The notes under the pieces were generated by a model that searched no databases, was not told the DNA's origin, and saw only the letters and a program-made list of their open reading frames with translations. A stretch of DNA of 64,000 nt. It comes from Trichobilharzia regenti (lineage: Eukaryota; Platyhelminthes; Trematoda; Strigeidida; Schistosomatidae). Below, piece after piece: positions 1 to 13,200 of the stretch (positions within the stretch are counted from its first letter, which is position 1; each line of letters begins with the position of its first letter). Made by a program: the position numbers and the translations under genes. The DNA lies in contig OX235270.1 of assembly GCA_944472135.2 (NCBI GenBank), positions 136,539,632 through 136,603,631 of the forward strand, in the 5' to 3' direction.

Positions 1-2470
1 ACATGCGAATAGTTAAGCTTATTTATTTAGAAATGATGGTAACTCGTTGATGGTTTAAGAGATGTTGTGTTTGATAGGAAATGGATGGGACATTGTAACT
101 GAAAAATAGTGTAAGTGGATAAGCAACATCAGCTGGCCAGTATACACATATTTTGAAGTAAAACACGATCGGGTAAAGTATTTCGAAGAGAGGAGTAGAG
201 CAGTCTTCTGGAACTATTAATTTAGTGAGCAATTAAATTTGTCTTTGAATTAAGACTGAAAGTAAGCGGCATATTGGTAAGCTAAACGATTACCATTATT
301 CGGTTTCGTTAGAATAAGTATCCGAGTACTGTTTCACTCATCATTCTGTCTTTTGAATAACTTAGTAACATGGCGTTTACTTTCGGATCCAAATTACTAA
401 GTAAAGGTTAATATCCCTAGGATTAAATTGTCGCCAAAGTAAGTAAATATGTTCATTTCTAGAAAATACTAAGGTTTGGAGTTGTTTTTTAACTACCACA
501 ACACCAGGTGACTCACCAATTAGTCACAAAGTAAAACTAGATCTGTCAAATAGAGTCCGCTCCTGACTTCTAGGTTTCGTGAAGGTAGAACTATATACAT
601 AGGTTAATAGGATTAGACGCATGATGTCAATTCGAAACTAGGTAATTACGTTTCGCAGCTACAGAAAACACCACGTTACAATCTATTCCTTTAATCTTGT
701 CAATCAATGTGACATCAATTAAGACTAGAGAAGGAACACCACTGGTTTTCACAAAATCCATTTGTGTTCCCTAATATAATGTACATTCCGTAATTATAGG
801 CAAACTAGGAAACGCACCAAGTCATCACATATACGAACAATAATTAATTTAAAGGAATGCCTACTCAATATGGTCCAGAGTTCATGTGAAGTGACACATG
901 CCTACATCTGAAAGTGCATGTGTAAGGTATCGCATCTCATCAGCCTTTCGTCTAAGTGACTCAATGGGTCGCCTCCATATTTAACAAATGCTCAGTCCAT
1001 GAATTCTACTTGTACCTGTAAAACACAAAGAATACCCTGCTGGGATATGGTGCTGTGTTACACTAGAGTCCCTCAGTTTACAGGTAAATCACACTTAATA
1101 TCAGTATTGCGGCTTTTAGTTGAAAAAGTCATTCGACTGTGTCACAGATGCTTTTGGCTGGATTCCTCAGTACCAAGTATTATTCCCTATGAGAGTGCAT
1201 TGAAGAAACCCTGCAGGGTGATATTGAAGCTTCGCCGAAAATTGAATAGAAGCATTTCAGTCATACAAGATGTATGCAGTAAAGAATACATTATTAACTC
1301 ATTGCGCTCACTCCTACATTACCCTATAAAATTCTCTAGTTTGGAAATGAAACATGCACATATATATTGTGTCGTTAACTTCAGATACACACTAATATCT
1401 AAATTTCATACGCCTTCTGTCTCTCTACTCCGTGTAATAATAGTTTGATAGTTATTTACGAATGCAGTAATAAGTATTTCATGGGCCACGAGTAGCACTT
1501 GGTATCCAGCAGAGGTATGGGCACTTAGTGATTGCAATTTAGAGAACTGATACGACAAGGTTAGCTTTTTTCTAATATATACCCAACTATCAACACAATG
1601 AAAAGATAATGACGAATTGTTATCACAAGCATTTTATTTACTATGGAGGGAATGTTATTACAAGCTAACTTCACAGTAACATGTACAAGTCTTGCATGTC
1701 ATTGAATCAGTTATATTAGCACACTAATTGTATTACGGCCAAGTGTAAATGATTTAAAGGCATCGTAACAATAACTTTGCGGGAGGTAGATGTATTGAAA
1801 GACTGCTTGCAGACACTATGTATGACGATATCTAGTAGAATGTCTACGGAGACTGACAACCTGCAATGAGGAAGACAAAAAGGAAACAATTAGGAGACAC
1901 ATAAGATAAGTATTTTTGACATAAGTATAAAATTTGGGCACTATAGTAGAGTATAACTCCATTATGGATACGATTTTATTTTGATAAATCACACAGTGTT
2001 GTACAGCAATATTACTTGGTGGCGTTTTGAGCACAAACTATTGCTCATGATCATATCAAGTCAGTCACACAACTGTTTGCCTCATTCATATACATGAGTA
2101 TTTTAGTTAGGCGTACTACAGGGATAGAAGGTCACTCATCTCATTCACTTCTATTCACATTATTTCTTACGTCCGAGTTACTGACCTTTGGTTTATGTTT
2201 TCCTCTTAAGTGCACTTTATCTGGACAGTTTAAGGAATCGGGAAACGCACAGAGTACTTAGGAAACGGCATGAATAATTGTTTAGGCTAATTAACACTAG
2301 GTAGTTGTGACACTGCGCATCTGCAGTGACAAAGCTGACTGACTGAGTTTTAACATGGAAATGAGCACAGAAGTGTAGCAGTTCGATTTGTGACGTTCCA
2401 CACTTGAAAAATATTATATTTAGTTGGTAATAAGCAAAACATATTTCATCAGATGTGTTTCAACTTCGCA

Positions 2471-2990
2471 TTAATGCGTCTAAAGCTTATGTATTTTACT
2501 CCCAACAATGACGTTGCAGATCAAATGAGATAAACATATCACTGATTTCAAAATAACACATCAATGAACTATAATTCAAGGACTCTGCACACAACAAAGT
2601 ATTGTACGAAAATTGACTTCAAGCTTTATTTTTTTTCCCAGGCACTTATAACCCATCCACCAAAGACCTGGTTTTTTTTGTTAATGCGAAGGCAATACTT
2701 CTGTAATTCCTGATGTGTTGCACTCACTGACAATCTAGCGGATCTTTCCAACTATGCACAGAAACGATTGTACATAAGTGAAAAGGATGTTTTATACTAC
2801 TGGGATTAACATTTATCAAGTGTATGTATAATCTCCAGTGTACATGTTAAACATATTTTGCTATCGATTGTAAAATGTTGACTGAATAATATGGTCCTAT
2901 TTCTGTAACAATTTGATGATGCCTGTAAACTGGCGTCCCTCATGTACTGTATCATGAGAATAAATTTATTTATTTGGGCTACACGATAAA
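2471..2990 (+). mobile_element. 5'-truncated non-LTR retrotransposon 3' end
   Basis: About 520 bases match, on the opposite strand, 43345-43857 next to the intact LINE. They end in a short A/T tandem tail (AATAAATTTATTTATTT) typical of CR1/Jockey-like 3' ends. No coding sequence is included. Homology to the 43-kb copy begins abruptly at an ATTAATGCGTCTAAAG motif, as expected from 5' truncation during target-primed reverse transcription. The insertion lies inside the 8.3-kb unit and is present in both copies, so it predates the duplication. Which full-length family it belongs to is inferred from the neighbour at 43-49 kb. Confidence 0.7.
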
Positions 2991-3059
2991 ATTAACTAAC
3001 TAGTGAGATATAACGGGACAGAGTGTGAGAGTTATCTCGGGTAAGAGGAGAAATTATTG

Positions 3060-5900
3060 TAAGATCACTTTTTTCAGTTAGACAAGAACTAAATGAAAAA
3101 ATACGATTACCATTTGCTGACATTTTGCCTATTTTTATCCACGTTTTAGCATTTCATTATACCTGGACTATAGACCATTCTGACAGACTGACTTTCAACA
3201 TAGAAGCTTGCACACAAGTGCACCCGCTTAAGTTAGCACATTCCATGTATTACACAAGGGTAGAAGAAAAAAGAAATTAAATGTCACTATAATGTGCATA
3301 AATGTGATGAAAAACAAACAGTCATATGGAAAAAATATAAGGGTTGCTCAGATATGTGAGATTACACACAGTGAATGCATCTGTGTCATTAACAACGCTT
3401 GGAATCACATTTTTACTTAACACTAAGCTTAACCCCAATATTACTCACCATATTAGACTACTTAACACAGAAGAAATGGTACAGACACTACGATCGAAAA
3501 CCAGTAGTCTTTTCATATCTTCCAGTTTCAATGGTCACTTATCGCAGCCTAAGTGGACGATACCATCAGCATACACTAAGTTGACAAGACTGTTCCCTGG
3601 TAAGTCCCTAAAGTGAGTGACAGACAATTCGGTTAATACATTTATGATGAAAGTGAACTAAAATAAGGACGACAGTTGTAGAAATGAGCCTTGTACTACA
3701 TCCTTCTTTGAAATATCAGTTCCTTCATAGTTTAGTTTCAGTAATAAGTGAATGGAATGCAGTCTACAGATTCATGAAATTCGCATACTGACGTACTACT
3801 TTCCTAGAATCCTAGTTGATGTCTCCTCAGGAAAGTGGGAAATGAGCATTCCACTTGCGTAAACTCAATAGGCTGTGAACTGCTGACAATGAAAACGACA
3901 AAAATTTTTGGTATTACTTAATTCCAAAAACGATCACATAATCTTTTATTCCGACTTCGGGTTCCATCAGATGAAATTAAAGGGAAGAGCTGAGAATAGA
4001 AGGGGTGTTGAGGGTTAGACAGTATAGATTTAGACTATTTCTCACATGAGTTTAGATGTCTTGTAACTAATGCATTAACGAGTTGACTAAATGGTACACC
4101 ACTTGCCCTAATGACGACCTTAATACCTTGCACAATACGACATAGTCGTTTTTGAGTAATTCAGGAAAGAATAAGGGGGAGCAGTAAAGACCAATGCAAG
4201 AGTTAACAAGTTGTAGAAAAGAGAGGTTGAATGATTCCTGACTGTCTTGAATACATAACATGGTAAGCTAGACTGAAGGTTTTCTTAGAAATCGACAAGA
4301 TGTAGAATGACCGAGAAAGACCAGAGGATAGATTTACCCAAGGTATTTTCTGTTAGAATTAGTTTCTGTTTCAGTGCCCTCTTTGATACAAACATCTTGT
4401 GAACGACACAGTTCTTGCAGCTCACGCTTATGAGTGAGGGGAAAGTTAACTACCTGACATTTTGAGGGATTTAACGCAAGACCACGTACCTTAGACTACA
4501 GACAGGAACCAGTTAAGTTTGCTGCAGTCACATTGTAACATAACACGAAGTGAGACGGTCAGATCACCAGTGTATTTGACGAAGTTGCTCTGATTAGAAG
4601 GAGAAAAGTCATGTAAGACGAGAGAGAAAAAAGAAAAGGAGTGATAAAAATAGCCCGAGGAACACCAGCTTCAGCAAGCGAGGCGGAAGATTTACCCTAA
4701 TATACAGTATGCTGCATTCCATTTGAGAAGTGATAATGCAACCAATCAACTGCCCAGGACCCAAGTTTGCACGATCGAAACCTTATTCAACTAAAGTCAT
4801 CTAGGCGCTGAGTCATCAACAACGGCGAATGCTGAATGAACGAAAGCTAAGCACAAAAGTGACAAAGCACAAATCCAGTTGCAAAGTAGGAGACGAGTCC
4901 CGGGTGGAAGAAGAGATTACTGAAAGGTATCTATTTTTCATTTGGCAAAGAACAAGATTAAGAACTACACTTATCATTTGTTGAAATTTTGGAGATCATT
5001 TATCAATGTTTCGCATTTAGTTATGCCCAGACTGTGTCATTCTGACTAGCTTTCAGTATGAGTTTGCAGAGAAGTCCACCTGTTTAATTTACCACATTTC
5101 ATGTAGCACACAAAGGTAGAGACATAAAACTAAATGGAAGTTTAACGAGCGAAAATGTGAGGGAGAATAAATAGTGACAAGGAAAAACATGAGTTGAATA
5201 AATACGTAAGATTACACAGAGTGAATGCAGGTGTACCAGTGCCAAAGATTTGCAGTCACATCTCCGGTAGTTCTTCAAGCTGACTGTCAACAATTTTATG
5301 AACCAATATCACTTTTTCATTTGACCGACCCAAACACATTTTAAACCTTAACATGTGCTGGCTAGCATTGTCCCTGGAGAAAGGCGATGGCTTTGTATGC
5401 CAGCACGTGTTCTAGCCATCTCAACCTATTCAGCTTCCCTACCTTGAAGACTAACCCTCCCCACCTAAACATTTATGCGTAACCTCAACAGCACTCGCCA
5501 TATTACACTGCTTTACTCATGAGATAGAACGCGGACACCTATAATCAAATACCGGTATTATTTTCATATTTTACAGCATCAGAGGTTACTTCTCATAGTC
5601 TAGGTGGACAATATCATCAGTAAACTGTGAGTTGATGAGACTATTCCCTGATAAGTCTCTAAAGTCAATTACAGATTATTCTACTAATATATGTGTGATT
5701 GAATTGAACTGATATAAGGATGACAGTTTAAGAATTCAGCCTTGTATTACATCCCACTCGGAAATGTGTTTTCTCGGATAATTCGCAAACAGTATTCAGT
5801 GAATAAAAAACATTCTGTTGGCTTAATGAAACTCGTAAACTGACGCACTACTTTTGCAGGCACTATAGTATTTCCTCAATAAGGTGAGAATTGAATATTT
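3060..5900. repeat. Diverged direct repeat pair flanking decayed RT
   Basis: Two segments, roughly 3060-3900 and 4960-5900, are alignable by eye but heavily diverged. Shared landmarks in the same order are ACCATTTGCTGACATTTT/ATCATTTGTTGAAATTTT, GATTACACA(C/G)AGTGAATGCA, CTAAGTGGAC/CTAGGTGGAC, GACTATTCCCTG/GACTGTTCCCTG and CTTGTACTACATCC/CTTGTATTACATCC. They flank the decayed reverse transcriptase at 4000-4900. They may be two old copies of one mobile element or an old internal duplication. The whole arrangement is repeated at about 11361-14201. Confidence 0.6.
4000..4900 (-). pseudogene. Decayed non-LTR reverse transcriptase
   Basis: Read on the minus strand, two frames joined by a frameshift give RT landmarks. 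Around 4640-4680 is a motif-B region (GVPRAIFITPFLFSL, usually GVPQG...), followed near 4560-4600 by a motif-C region in which the usual A-D-D reads TGD (NFVKYTGDLTVSL). Downstream, 4067-4261 still encodes a thumb-like stretch (NSCIGLYCSPLFFPELLK). Stops and frameshifts are numerous, so it is dead. It differs clearly from the CR1-like elements to the right. Clade is uncertain; the pattern resembles schistosome Perere/SR-type elements. Confidence 0.6.
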
Positions 5901-6519
5901 CGGCTGCATAAAACGAGTAAGTAGTATCCTGGGAATACCAATGACTACAACAAGTCTAGGAGTTATGCACTACAACTTTTACTTTACTGAATACACCAGC
6001 AGACTTTACATAAACACTTGACAGATCAAATTTATGCAGGAAGTCAGTAAGATTTAGTAAACTAAAAGTGCTTTCGGTTTCCACAGGAGTTCTCCGTGCC
6101 GAATTTATTCCTTCAAGGGCCTACAGAGATTAATTCTTCAATTAAATACCACTGACGTGGAAGAAATTCCATTCTTCATTACTACACTTAATAAAAAGAA
6201 TCATGTTTTTTATTTTAAAAACAGGAGCATTCGTAATGTTTTACTTTATGTAAATGCAGTTACATACAGTTGCACTAAGAACTCAACGCAGCTCGATACA
6301 CAATAGTATATATACAAATAAACTGAAAAATAATGTCCTCCTTACCTTCTGAACAACTTGTCCTTATTCCAGGATTATACTTTTTTCACCTATGAGCCTG
6401 AGTTACGTCTACGAAATAGCAATATTACATCAGTTAAATCTTCCCCCAAAACCAAGGCCACTTGAAACCAATAGCAACATAGCAACAAGCGTCATTGAGG
6501 GGATATGCAATAAAGTCGC

Positions 6520-8293
6520 TCGTGACAGGACGCTTAAATACATGGTTCATGCAGTGATTTTTGGCATGCCGAGTAAGCTTCGCGTACATTTCAACGACTG
6601 TCATTCGATAAATTTCTTTGCAGATTGGCGGAAACTTGTACTCGGTCTCAAATTTACCTATCAGCATTTGTGCAGTACCTTTTACTGCTACAGGAACCGA
6701 GAAATATGGTTGATATCAAATTTAGCATCCTTCCGCACTTTTGTGTGGTGTTGATAGCTGAAAGTCAATGGAATGCATAGATACAAGCGAAAGTCAGTGT
6801 TCACAAATAGGAAGAACCTGTAATATGTTTTACGATCACTTACAACATTCAGTGTTTTCTGCCAAAATTTTTAAATGATTTAAATGCACACGGCAACATT
6901 TGAGTAATTTGGTGGATTTCAATACCATCCTCGTGATCAGGTGCGTAAAGACATCAGTGGTGTGCGTCACTTTGTCCTATTAGTGAGTTTGGTTTCATAA
7001 ACTTCCGATTTTGTTATTGTCCTGACGCCACATTATTCGCGCTTGTTCGAAGTTAATTCACAAAATTATTTTAAAACCACGTAGAAGTAGTGTCCGACAT
7101 CTCTTAAAGCTATGGACGTAAGGTTTAGAAGTGGTTGCTGTATCCATTTAGGGAAGGCTCATCGACTTCTGCAAGTAAGGGCTACGCATCATATTCCTAA
7201 ATGCCTCCAGAAGCAACAGAATCTTCAGAAGTTATTAATGGGGTCCCAGCTCCTCTATTTCGAAACATATTATAAGGACAGGACATAAAACTGACGTTTG
7301 CACTTTCTTTAAACCTATCTGTAAAACGTGTTTGGATTGCATCCTAAAGTTTGTGGAAGCCGAAGTTTGATTAGGAAGTTTAAACCACTTTTGTGAATTC
7401 CAGGAAAAAAAAAAAAAAAACGAAACCTTCTTTGTTAAACTTCGTTTTGATACTATTCAGGGTAGATGTACTAGTACCTCTGATATTTGGTTTAGTGATC
7501 TTCATTGTTATTTTGACCTCAAAAATGTGGTTTTAATTCCACCTAAATTTATTTTCTAGACTTTTAACTGTATTAATCTCATATGTATTCCTATAACAAG
7601 TCCATGCGTGACCAGATTGTCCAAAATGTGTTGCACAAATACAACATAACACGACTCAGACAAATTACGTCTTCTTATTACTTCGTCTAAATATTCACTT
7701 GTGTCAAAAATAGTGACTGATGTAATTGCACATCGATATAAACTTTCATTAATTCTTACTGTGCTATCTCGTTAATATTATATTGGTAGTCATATTCATG
7801 TATACATCCTGTGAACCCTTGTTTTCTTTTTTAGATAATCTGTAGTCCCAGTGACCTTGTGGGATTCGTTGCTGAAGAGAGTGGTTTCCAGTACCGTTGA
7901 TTTTGTATTTTGTGTCGAATCACTAATAAATGTGTTCTCTACACCTCAAATAGACATTCTACTTGTTAATAGTCACTACTAACTTTATAGAATGTTGTGA
8001 GCTACAGAGTTATGGGGTTAGAGTCATGTGTTGTATTGAGTAGCGCGTTTAGAAGATACGTCCGCCCCTGAGGAATATTGTCGTCGGTATGGAGTACATT
8101 CTCGGATAAATCTGTTAGCAGTAATTATTATCAGTACCTATATTTCGTATGGATGGTATATAACGAAACGTACTAATTCAGTAGTCAAAGGTTAGAAATA
8201 TCCGTTAAAATTGAAACAGGTGCTCATGTAAGGGAAAACTGATTAATCGAAATTTGAAACATCACGTAAGTGATAAAGTTTATAGCATCGTTT
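6520..8293. other. Single-copy spacer between the two tandem copies
   Basis: This 1.77-kb segment occurs once in the window, between the two copies of the duplication. It probably belongs to the full 8.3-kb unit and is missing from the second copy because homology breaks at 14820. It contains a 17-A tract near 7405 and an AATAAA near 7924, but no convincing open frame, repeat or RNA gene. Confidence 0.6.
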
Positions 8294-10771
8294 ACATGCG
8301 AATAGTTAAGCTTATTTATTTAGAAATGATGGTAACTCGTTGATGGTTTAAGATGTTGTGTTTGATAGGAAATGGATGGGACATTGTAACTGAAAAACAG
8401 TGTAAGTGGATAAGCAACATCAGCTGGCCAGTATACACATATTTTGAAGTAAAACACGATCGGGTAAAGTATTTCGAAGAGAGGAGTAGAGCAGTCTTCT
8501 GGAACTATTAATTTAGTGAGCAATTAAATTTGTCTTTGAATTAAGACTGAAAGTAAGCGGCATATTGGTAAGCTAAACGATTACCATTATTCGGTTTCGT
8601 TAGAATAAGTATCCGAGTACTGTTTCACTCATCATTCTGTCTTTTGAATAACTTAGTAACATGGCGTTTACTTTCGGATCCAAATTACTAAGTAAAGGTT
8701 AATATCCCTAGATTAAATTGTCGCCAAAGTAAGTAAATACGTTCATATCTAGAAAATACTAAGGTTTGGAGTTGTTTTTTAACTACCACAACACCAGGTG
8801 ACTCACTAATTAGTCACAAAGTAAAACTAGATCTGTCAAAGAGAGTCCGCTCCTGACTTCTGGGTTTCGTGAAGGTAGAACTATATACATAGGTTAATAG
8901 GATTAGACGCATGATTTCAATTCGAAACTAGGTAATTACGCTTCGCAGCTACAGAAAACACCACGTTACAATCTATTCCTTTAATCGTGTCAATCAATGT
9001 GACATCAATTAAGACTAGAGAAGGAACACCACTGGTTTTCACAAAATCCATTTGTGTTCCCTAATATAATGTACATTCCGTAATTATAGGCAAACTAGGA
9101 AACGCACCAAGTCATCACATATACGAACAATAATTAATTAATAATTAATTTAAAGGAATGCCTACTCAATATGGTCCAGAGTTCATGTGAAGTGACACAT
9201 GCCTACATCTGAAAGTGCGTGTGTAAGGTATCGCATTTCGTAAGCCTTTCGTCTAAGTGACTCAATGGGTCGCCTCCATATTTAACAAATGCTCAGTCCA
9301 TGAATTCTACTTGTACCTGTAAAACACAAAGAATACCCTGCTGGGATATGGTGGTGTGTTACACTAGAGTCCCTCAGTTTACAGGTAAATCACACTTAAT
9401 ATCAGTATTGCGGCTTTTAGTTGAAAAAGTCATTCGACTGTGTCACAGATGCTTTTGGCTGGATTCCTCAGTACCAAGTATTATTCCCTATGAGTGTGCA
9501 TTGAAGAAATCCTGCAGGGTGATATTGAAGCTTCGCCGAAAATTGAATAGAAGCATTTCACTCATACAAGATGTATGCAGTAAAGAATACATTATTAACT
9601 CGTTGTGCTCACTCCTGCATTACCCTATAAAATTCTCTAGTTTGGAAATGAAAAATCCACATATATATTGTGTCATTAACTTCAGATACACACTAATATC
9701 TAAATTTCATACGCCTTCTGTCTAACTACTCCATGTAATAATAGTTTGATTGTTATTTCCGAATGCAGTAATAAGTATTTCATGGGCCACGAGTAGCACT
9801 TGGTATTCAGCAGAGGTATGGGCACTTAGTGATTGTAATTTAGAGAACTGATACGACAAGGTTAGCTTTTTTCTAATATATGCGCAACCATCAACACAAT
9901 GAAAAGATAATGACGAATTGTTATCACAAGCATTCTATTTACTATGGAGGGAATGTTATTACAAGCTAACTTCACAGTAACATGTACAAGTCTTGCATGT
10001 CATTGCATCAGTAATATTAGCACACTGATTGTATTACGGCCAAGTGTAAATGATTTAAAGGCATCGTAACAATAACTTTGCGGGAGGTAGATGTATTGAA
10101 AGACTGCTTGCAGACACTATGTATGACGACATCTAGTAGAATGTCTACGGAGACTGACAACCTGCAATGAGGAAGACAAAAATGAAACAATTAGGAGACA
10201 CATAAGATAAGTATTTTTGACATAAGTATAAAATTTGGGCACTGTGGTAGAGTATAACTCCATTATGGATACGATTTTATTTTGATAAATCACACAGTGT
10301 TGTACAGCAATATTACTTGGTGGCGTTTTGAGCACAAACTATTGCTCATGATCATATCAAGTCAGTCACACAACTTTTTGCCTCATTCATATACATGAGT
10401 ATTTTAGTTAAGCGTACTACAGGGATAGAAGGTCACTCATCTCAATCACTTCTATTCACACTATTTCTTACGTCCGTGTTACTGACTTTTGATTTATGTT
10501 TTCCTCTTCAGTGCACTTTATCTGGACAGTTTAAGGAATCGGGAAATGCACAGAGTACTTAGGAAACGGCATGAATAATTGTTTAGGCTAATTAACACTA
10601 GGTAGTTGTGACACTACGCATCTGCAGTGACAAAGCTGACTGACTGAGTTTTAACATGGAAATGAGCACAGAAGTGTAGCAGTTCGATTTGTGACGTTCC
10701 ACACTTGAAAAATATTATATTTGGTTGGTAATAAGCAAAACATATTTTATCAGATGTGTTTCAACTTCGCA

Positions 10772-11291
10772 TTAATGCGTCTAAAGCTTATGTATTTTAC
10801 TCCCAACAATGACGTTGCAGATCAAATGAGATAAACATATCACTGATTTCAAAATAACACATCAATGAACTATAATTCAAGGACTCTGCACACAACAAAG
10901 TATTGTACGAAAATTGACTTCAAGCTTTATTTTTTTTCCCAGGCACTTATAACCCATCCACCAAAGACCTGGTTTTTTTTGTTAATGCGAAGGCAATACT
11001 TCTGTAATTCCTGATGTGTTGCACTCACTGACAATCTAGCGGATCTTTCCAACTATGCACAGAAACGATTGTACATAAGTGAAAAGGATGTTTTATACTA
11101 CTGGGATTAACATTTATCAAGTGTATGTATAATCTCCAGTGTACATGTTAAACATATTTTGCTATCGATTGTAAAATGTTGACTGAATAATATGGTCCTA
11201 TTTCTGTAACAATTTGATGATGCCTGTAAACTGGCGTCCCTCATGTACTGTATCATGAGAATAAATTTATTTATTTGGGCTACACGATAAA
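10772..11291 (+). mobile_element. 5'-truncated LINE 3' end, duplicated copy
   Basis: Counterpart of 2471-2990 inside the second tandem copy, nearly unchanged, again ending in an AATAAATTTATTTATTT tail. It was copied with the 8.3-kb unit and is not an independent insertion. Confidence 0.7.
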
Positions 11292-12299
11292 ATTAACTAA
11301 CTAGTGAGATATAACGGGACAGAGTGTGAGAGTTATCTCGGGTAAGAGGAGAAATTATTGTAAGATCACTTTTTTCAGTTAGACAAGAACTAAATGAAAA
11401 AATACGATTACCATTTGCTGACATTTTGCCTATTTTTATCCACGTTTTAGCATTTCATTATACCTGGACTATAGACCATTCTGACAGACTGACTTTCAAC
11501 ATAGAAGCTTGCACACAAGTGCACCCGCTTAAGTTAGCACATTCCATGTATTACACAAGGGTAGAAGAAAAAAGAAATTAAATGTCACTATAATGTGCAT
11601 AAATGTGATGAAAAACAAACAGTCATATGGAAAAAATATAAGGGTTGCTCAGATATGTGAGATTACACACAGTGAATGCATCTGTGTCATTAACAACGCT
11701 TGGAATCACATTTTTACTTAACACTAAGCTTAACCCCAATATTACTCACCATATTAGACTACTTAACACAGAAGAAATGGTACAGACACTACGATCGAAA
11801 ACCAGTAGTCTTTTCATATCTTCCAGTTTCAATGGTCACTTATCGCAGCCTAAGTGGACAATACCATCAGCATACACTAAGTTGACAAGACTGTTCCCTG
11901 GTAAGTCCCTAAAGTGAGTGACAGACAATTCGGTTAATACATTTATGATGAAAGTGAACTAAAATAAGGACGACAGTTGTAGAAATGAGCCTTGTACTAC
12001 ATCCTTCTTTGAAATATCAGTTCCTTCATAGTTTAGTTTCAGTAATAAGTGAATGGAATGCAGTCTACAGATTCATGAAATTCGCATACTGACGTACTAC
12101 TTTCCTAGAATCCTAGTTGATGTCTCCTCAGGAAAGTGGGAAATGAGCATTCCACTTGCGTAAACTCAATAGGCTGTGAACTGCTGACAATGAAAACGAA
12201 AACAATTTTTGGTATTACTTAATTCCAAAAACGATCACATAATCTTTTATTCCGACTTCGGGTTCCATCAGATGAAATTAAAGGGAAGAGCTGAGAATA

Positions 12300-13200
12300 G
12301 AAGGGGTGTTGAGGGTTAGACAGTATAGATTTAGACTATTTCTCACATGAGTTTAGATGTCTTGTAACTAATGCATTAACGAGTTGACTAAATGGTACAC
12401 CACTTGCCCTAATGACGACCTTAATACCTTGCACAATACGACATAGTCGTTTTTGAGTAATTCAGGAAAGAATAAGGGGGAGCAGTAAAGACCAATGCAA
12501 GAGTTAACAAGTTGTAGAAAGAGAGGTTGAATGATTCCTGACTGTCTTGAATACATAACATGGTAAGCTAGACTGAAGGTTTTCTTAGAAATCGACAAGA
12601 TGTAGAATGACCGAGAAAGACCAGAGGATAGATTTACCCCAAGGTATTTTCTGTTAGAATTAGTTTCTGTTTCAGTGCCCTCTTTGATACAAACATCTTG
12701 TGAACGACACAGTTCTTGCAGTTCACGCTTATGAGTGAGGGGAAAGTTAACTGCCTGACATTTTGAGGGATTTAACGCAAGACCACGTACCTTAGACTAC
12801 AGACAGGAACCAGTTAAGTTTGCTGCAGTCACATTGTAACATGACACGAAGTGAGACGGTCAGATCACCAGTGTATTTGACGAAGTTGCTCTGATTAGAA
12901 GGAGAAAAGTCATGTAAGACGAGAGAGAAAAAAGAAAAGGAGTGATAAAAATAGCCCGAGGAACACCAGCTTCAGCAAGCGAGGCGGAAGATTTACCCTA
13001 ATATACAGTATGCTGCATTCCATTTGAGAAGTGATAATGCAACCAATCAACTGCCCAGGACCCAAGTTTGCACGATCGAAACCTTATTCAACTAAAGTCA
13101 TCTAGGCGCTGAGTCAACAACAACGGCGAATGCTGAATGAACGAAAGCTAAGCACAAAAGTGACAAAGCACAAATCCAGTTGCAAAGTAGGAGACGAGTC
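12300..13200 (-). pseudogene. Decayed non-LTR reverse transcriptase, duplicated copy
   Basis: Counterpart of 4000-4900, with the same RT motif-B and motif-C remnants on the minus strand. A one-base loss near 12518 extends the thumb-region frame to 76 codons (12368-12598), but the usual stops and frameshifts elsewhere remain. It is duplicated dead sequence. Confidence 0.6.

Larger units (their letters stand above)
1..6519. repeat. Tandem segmental duplication, copy 1 (3' part of unit)
   Basis: This stretch recurs at 8294-14820 with scattered substitutions and small indels, starting from the first base of the window, so the unit probably begins further left. The offset is 8293 at the start and settles at 8301 after three indels: loss of 2 bases near 8351, loss of 1 near 8710, and an 11-base gain of a TAATTAAT-type repeat near 9130. 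Homology stops abruptly after 6519/14820. No long open frame is convincing; small frames such as 999-1448 change mostly at amino-acid level between copies. Apart from the elements listed separately I see AT-rich non-coding DNA. Confidence 0.9.

Noticed and set aside
999..1448. 149-codon frame, also present as 141 codons at 9300-9725
   Set aside because: Most differences between copies change the amino acid, the second copy has a new stop, and no protein family is recognisable; it is a chance frame in duplicated DNA.
3344..3616. 90-codon frame conserved in both tandem copies
   Set aside because: Conservation only reflects the young duplication; the residues match no known family and overlap another chance frame.
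7801..7980. Possible terminal exon ending at an AATAAA
   Set aside because: No open frame of useful length and no convincing splice acceptor with coding continuation.
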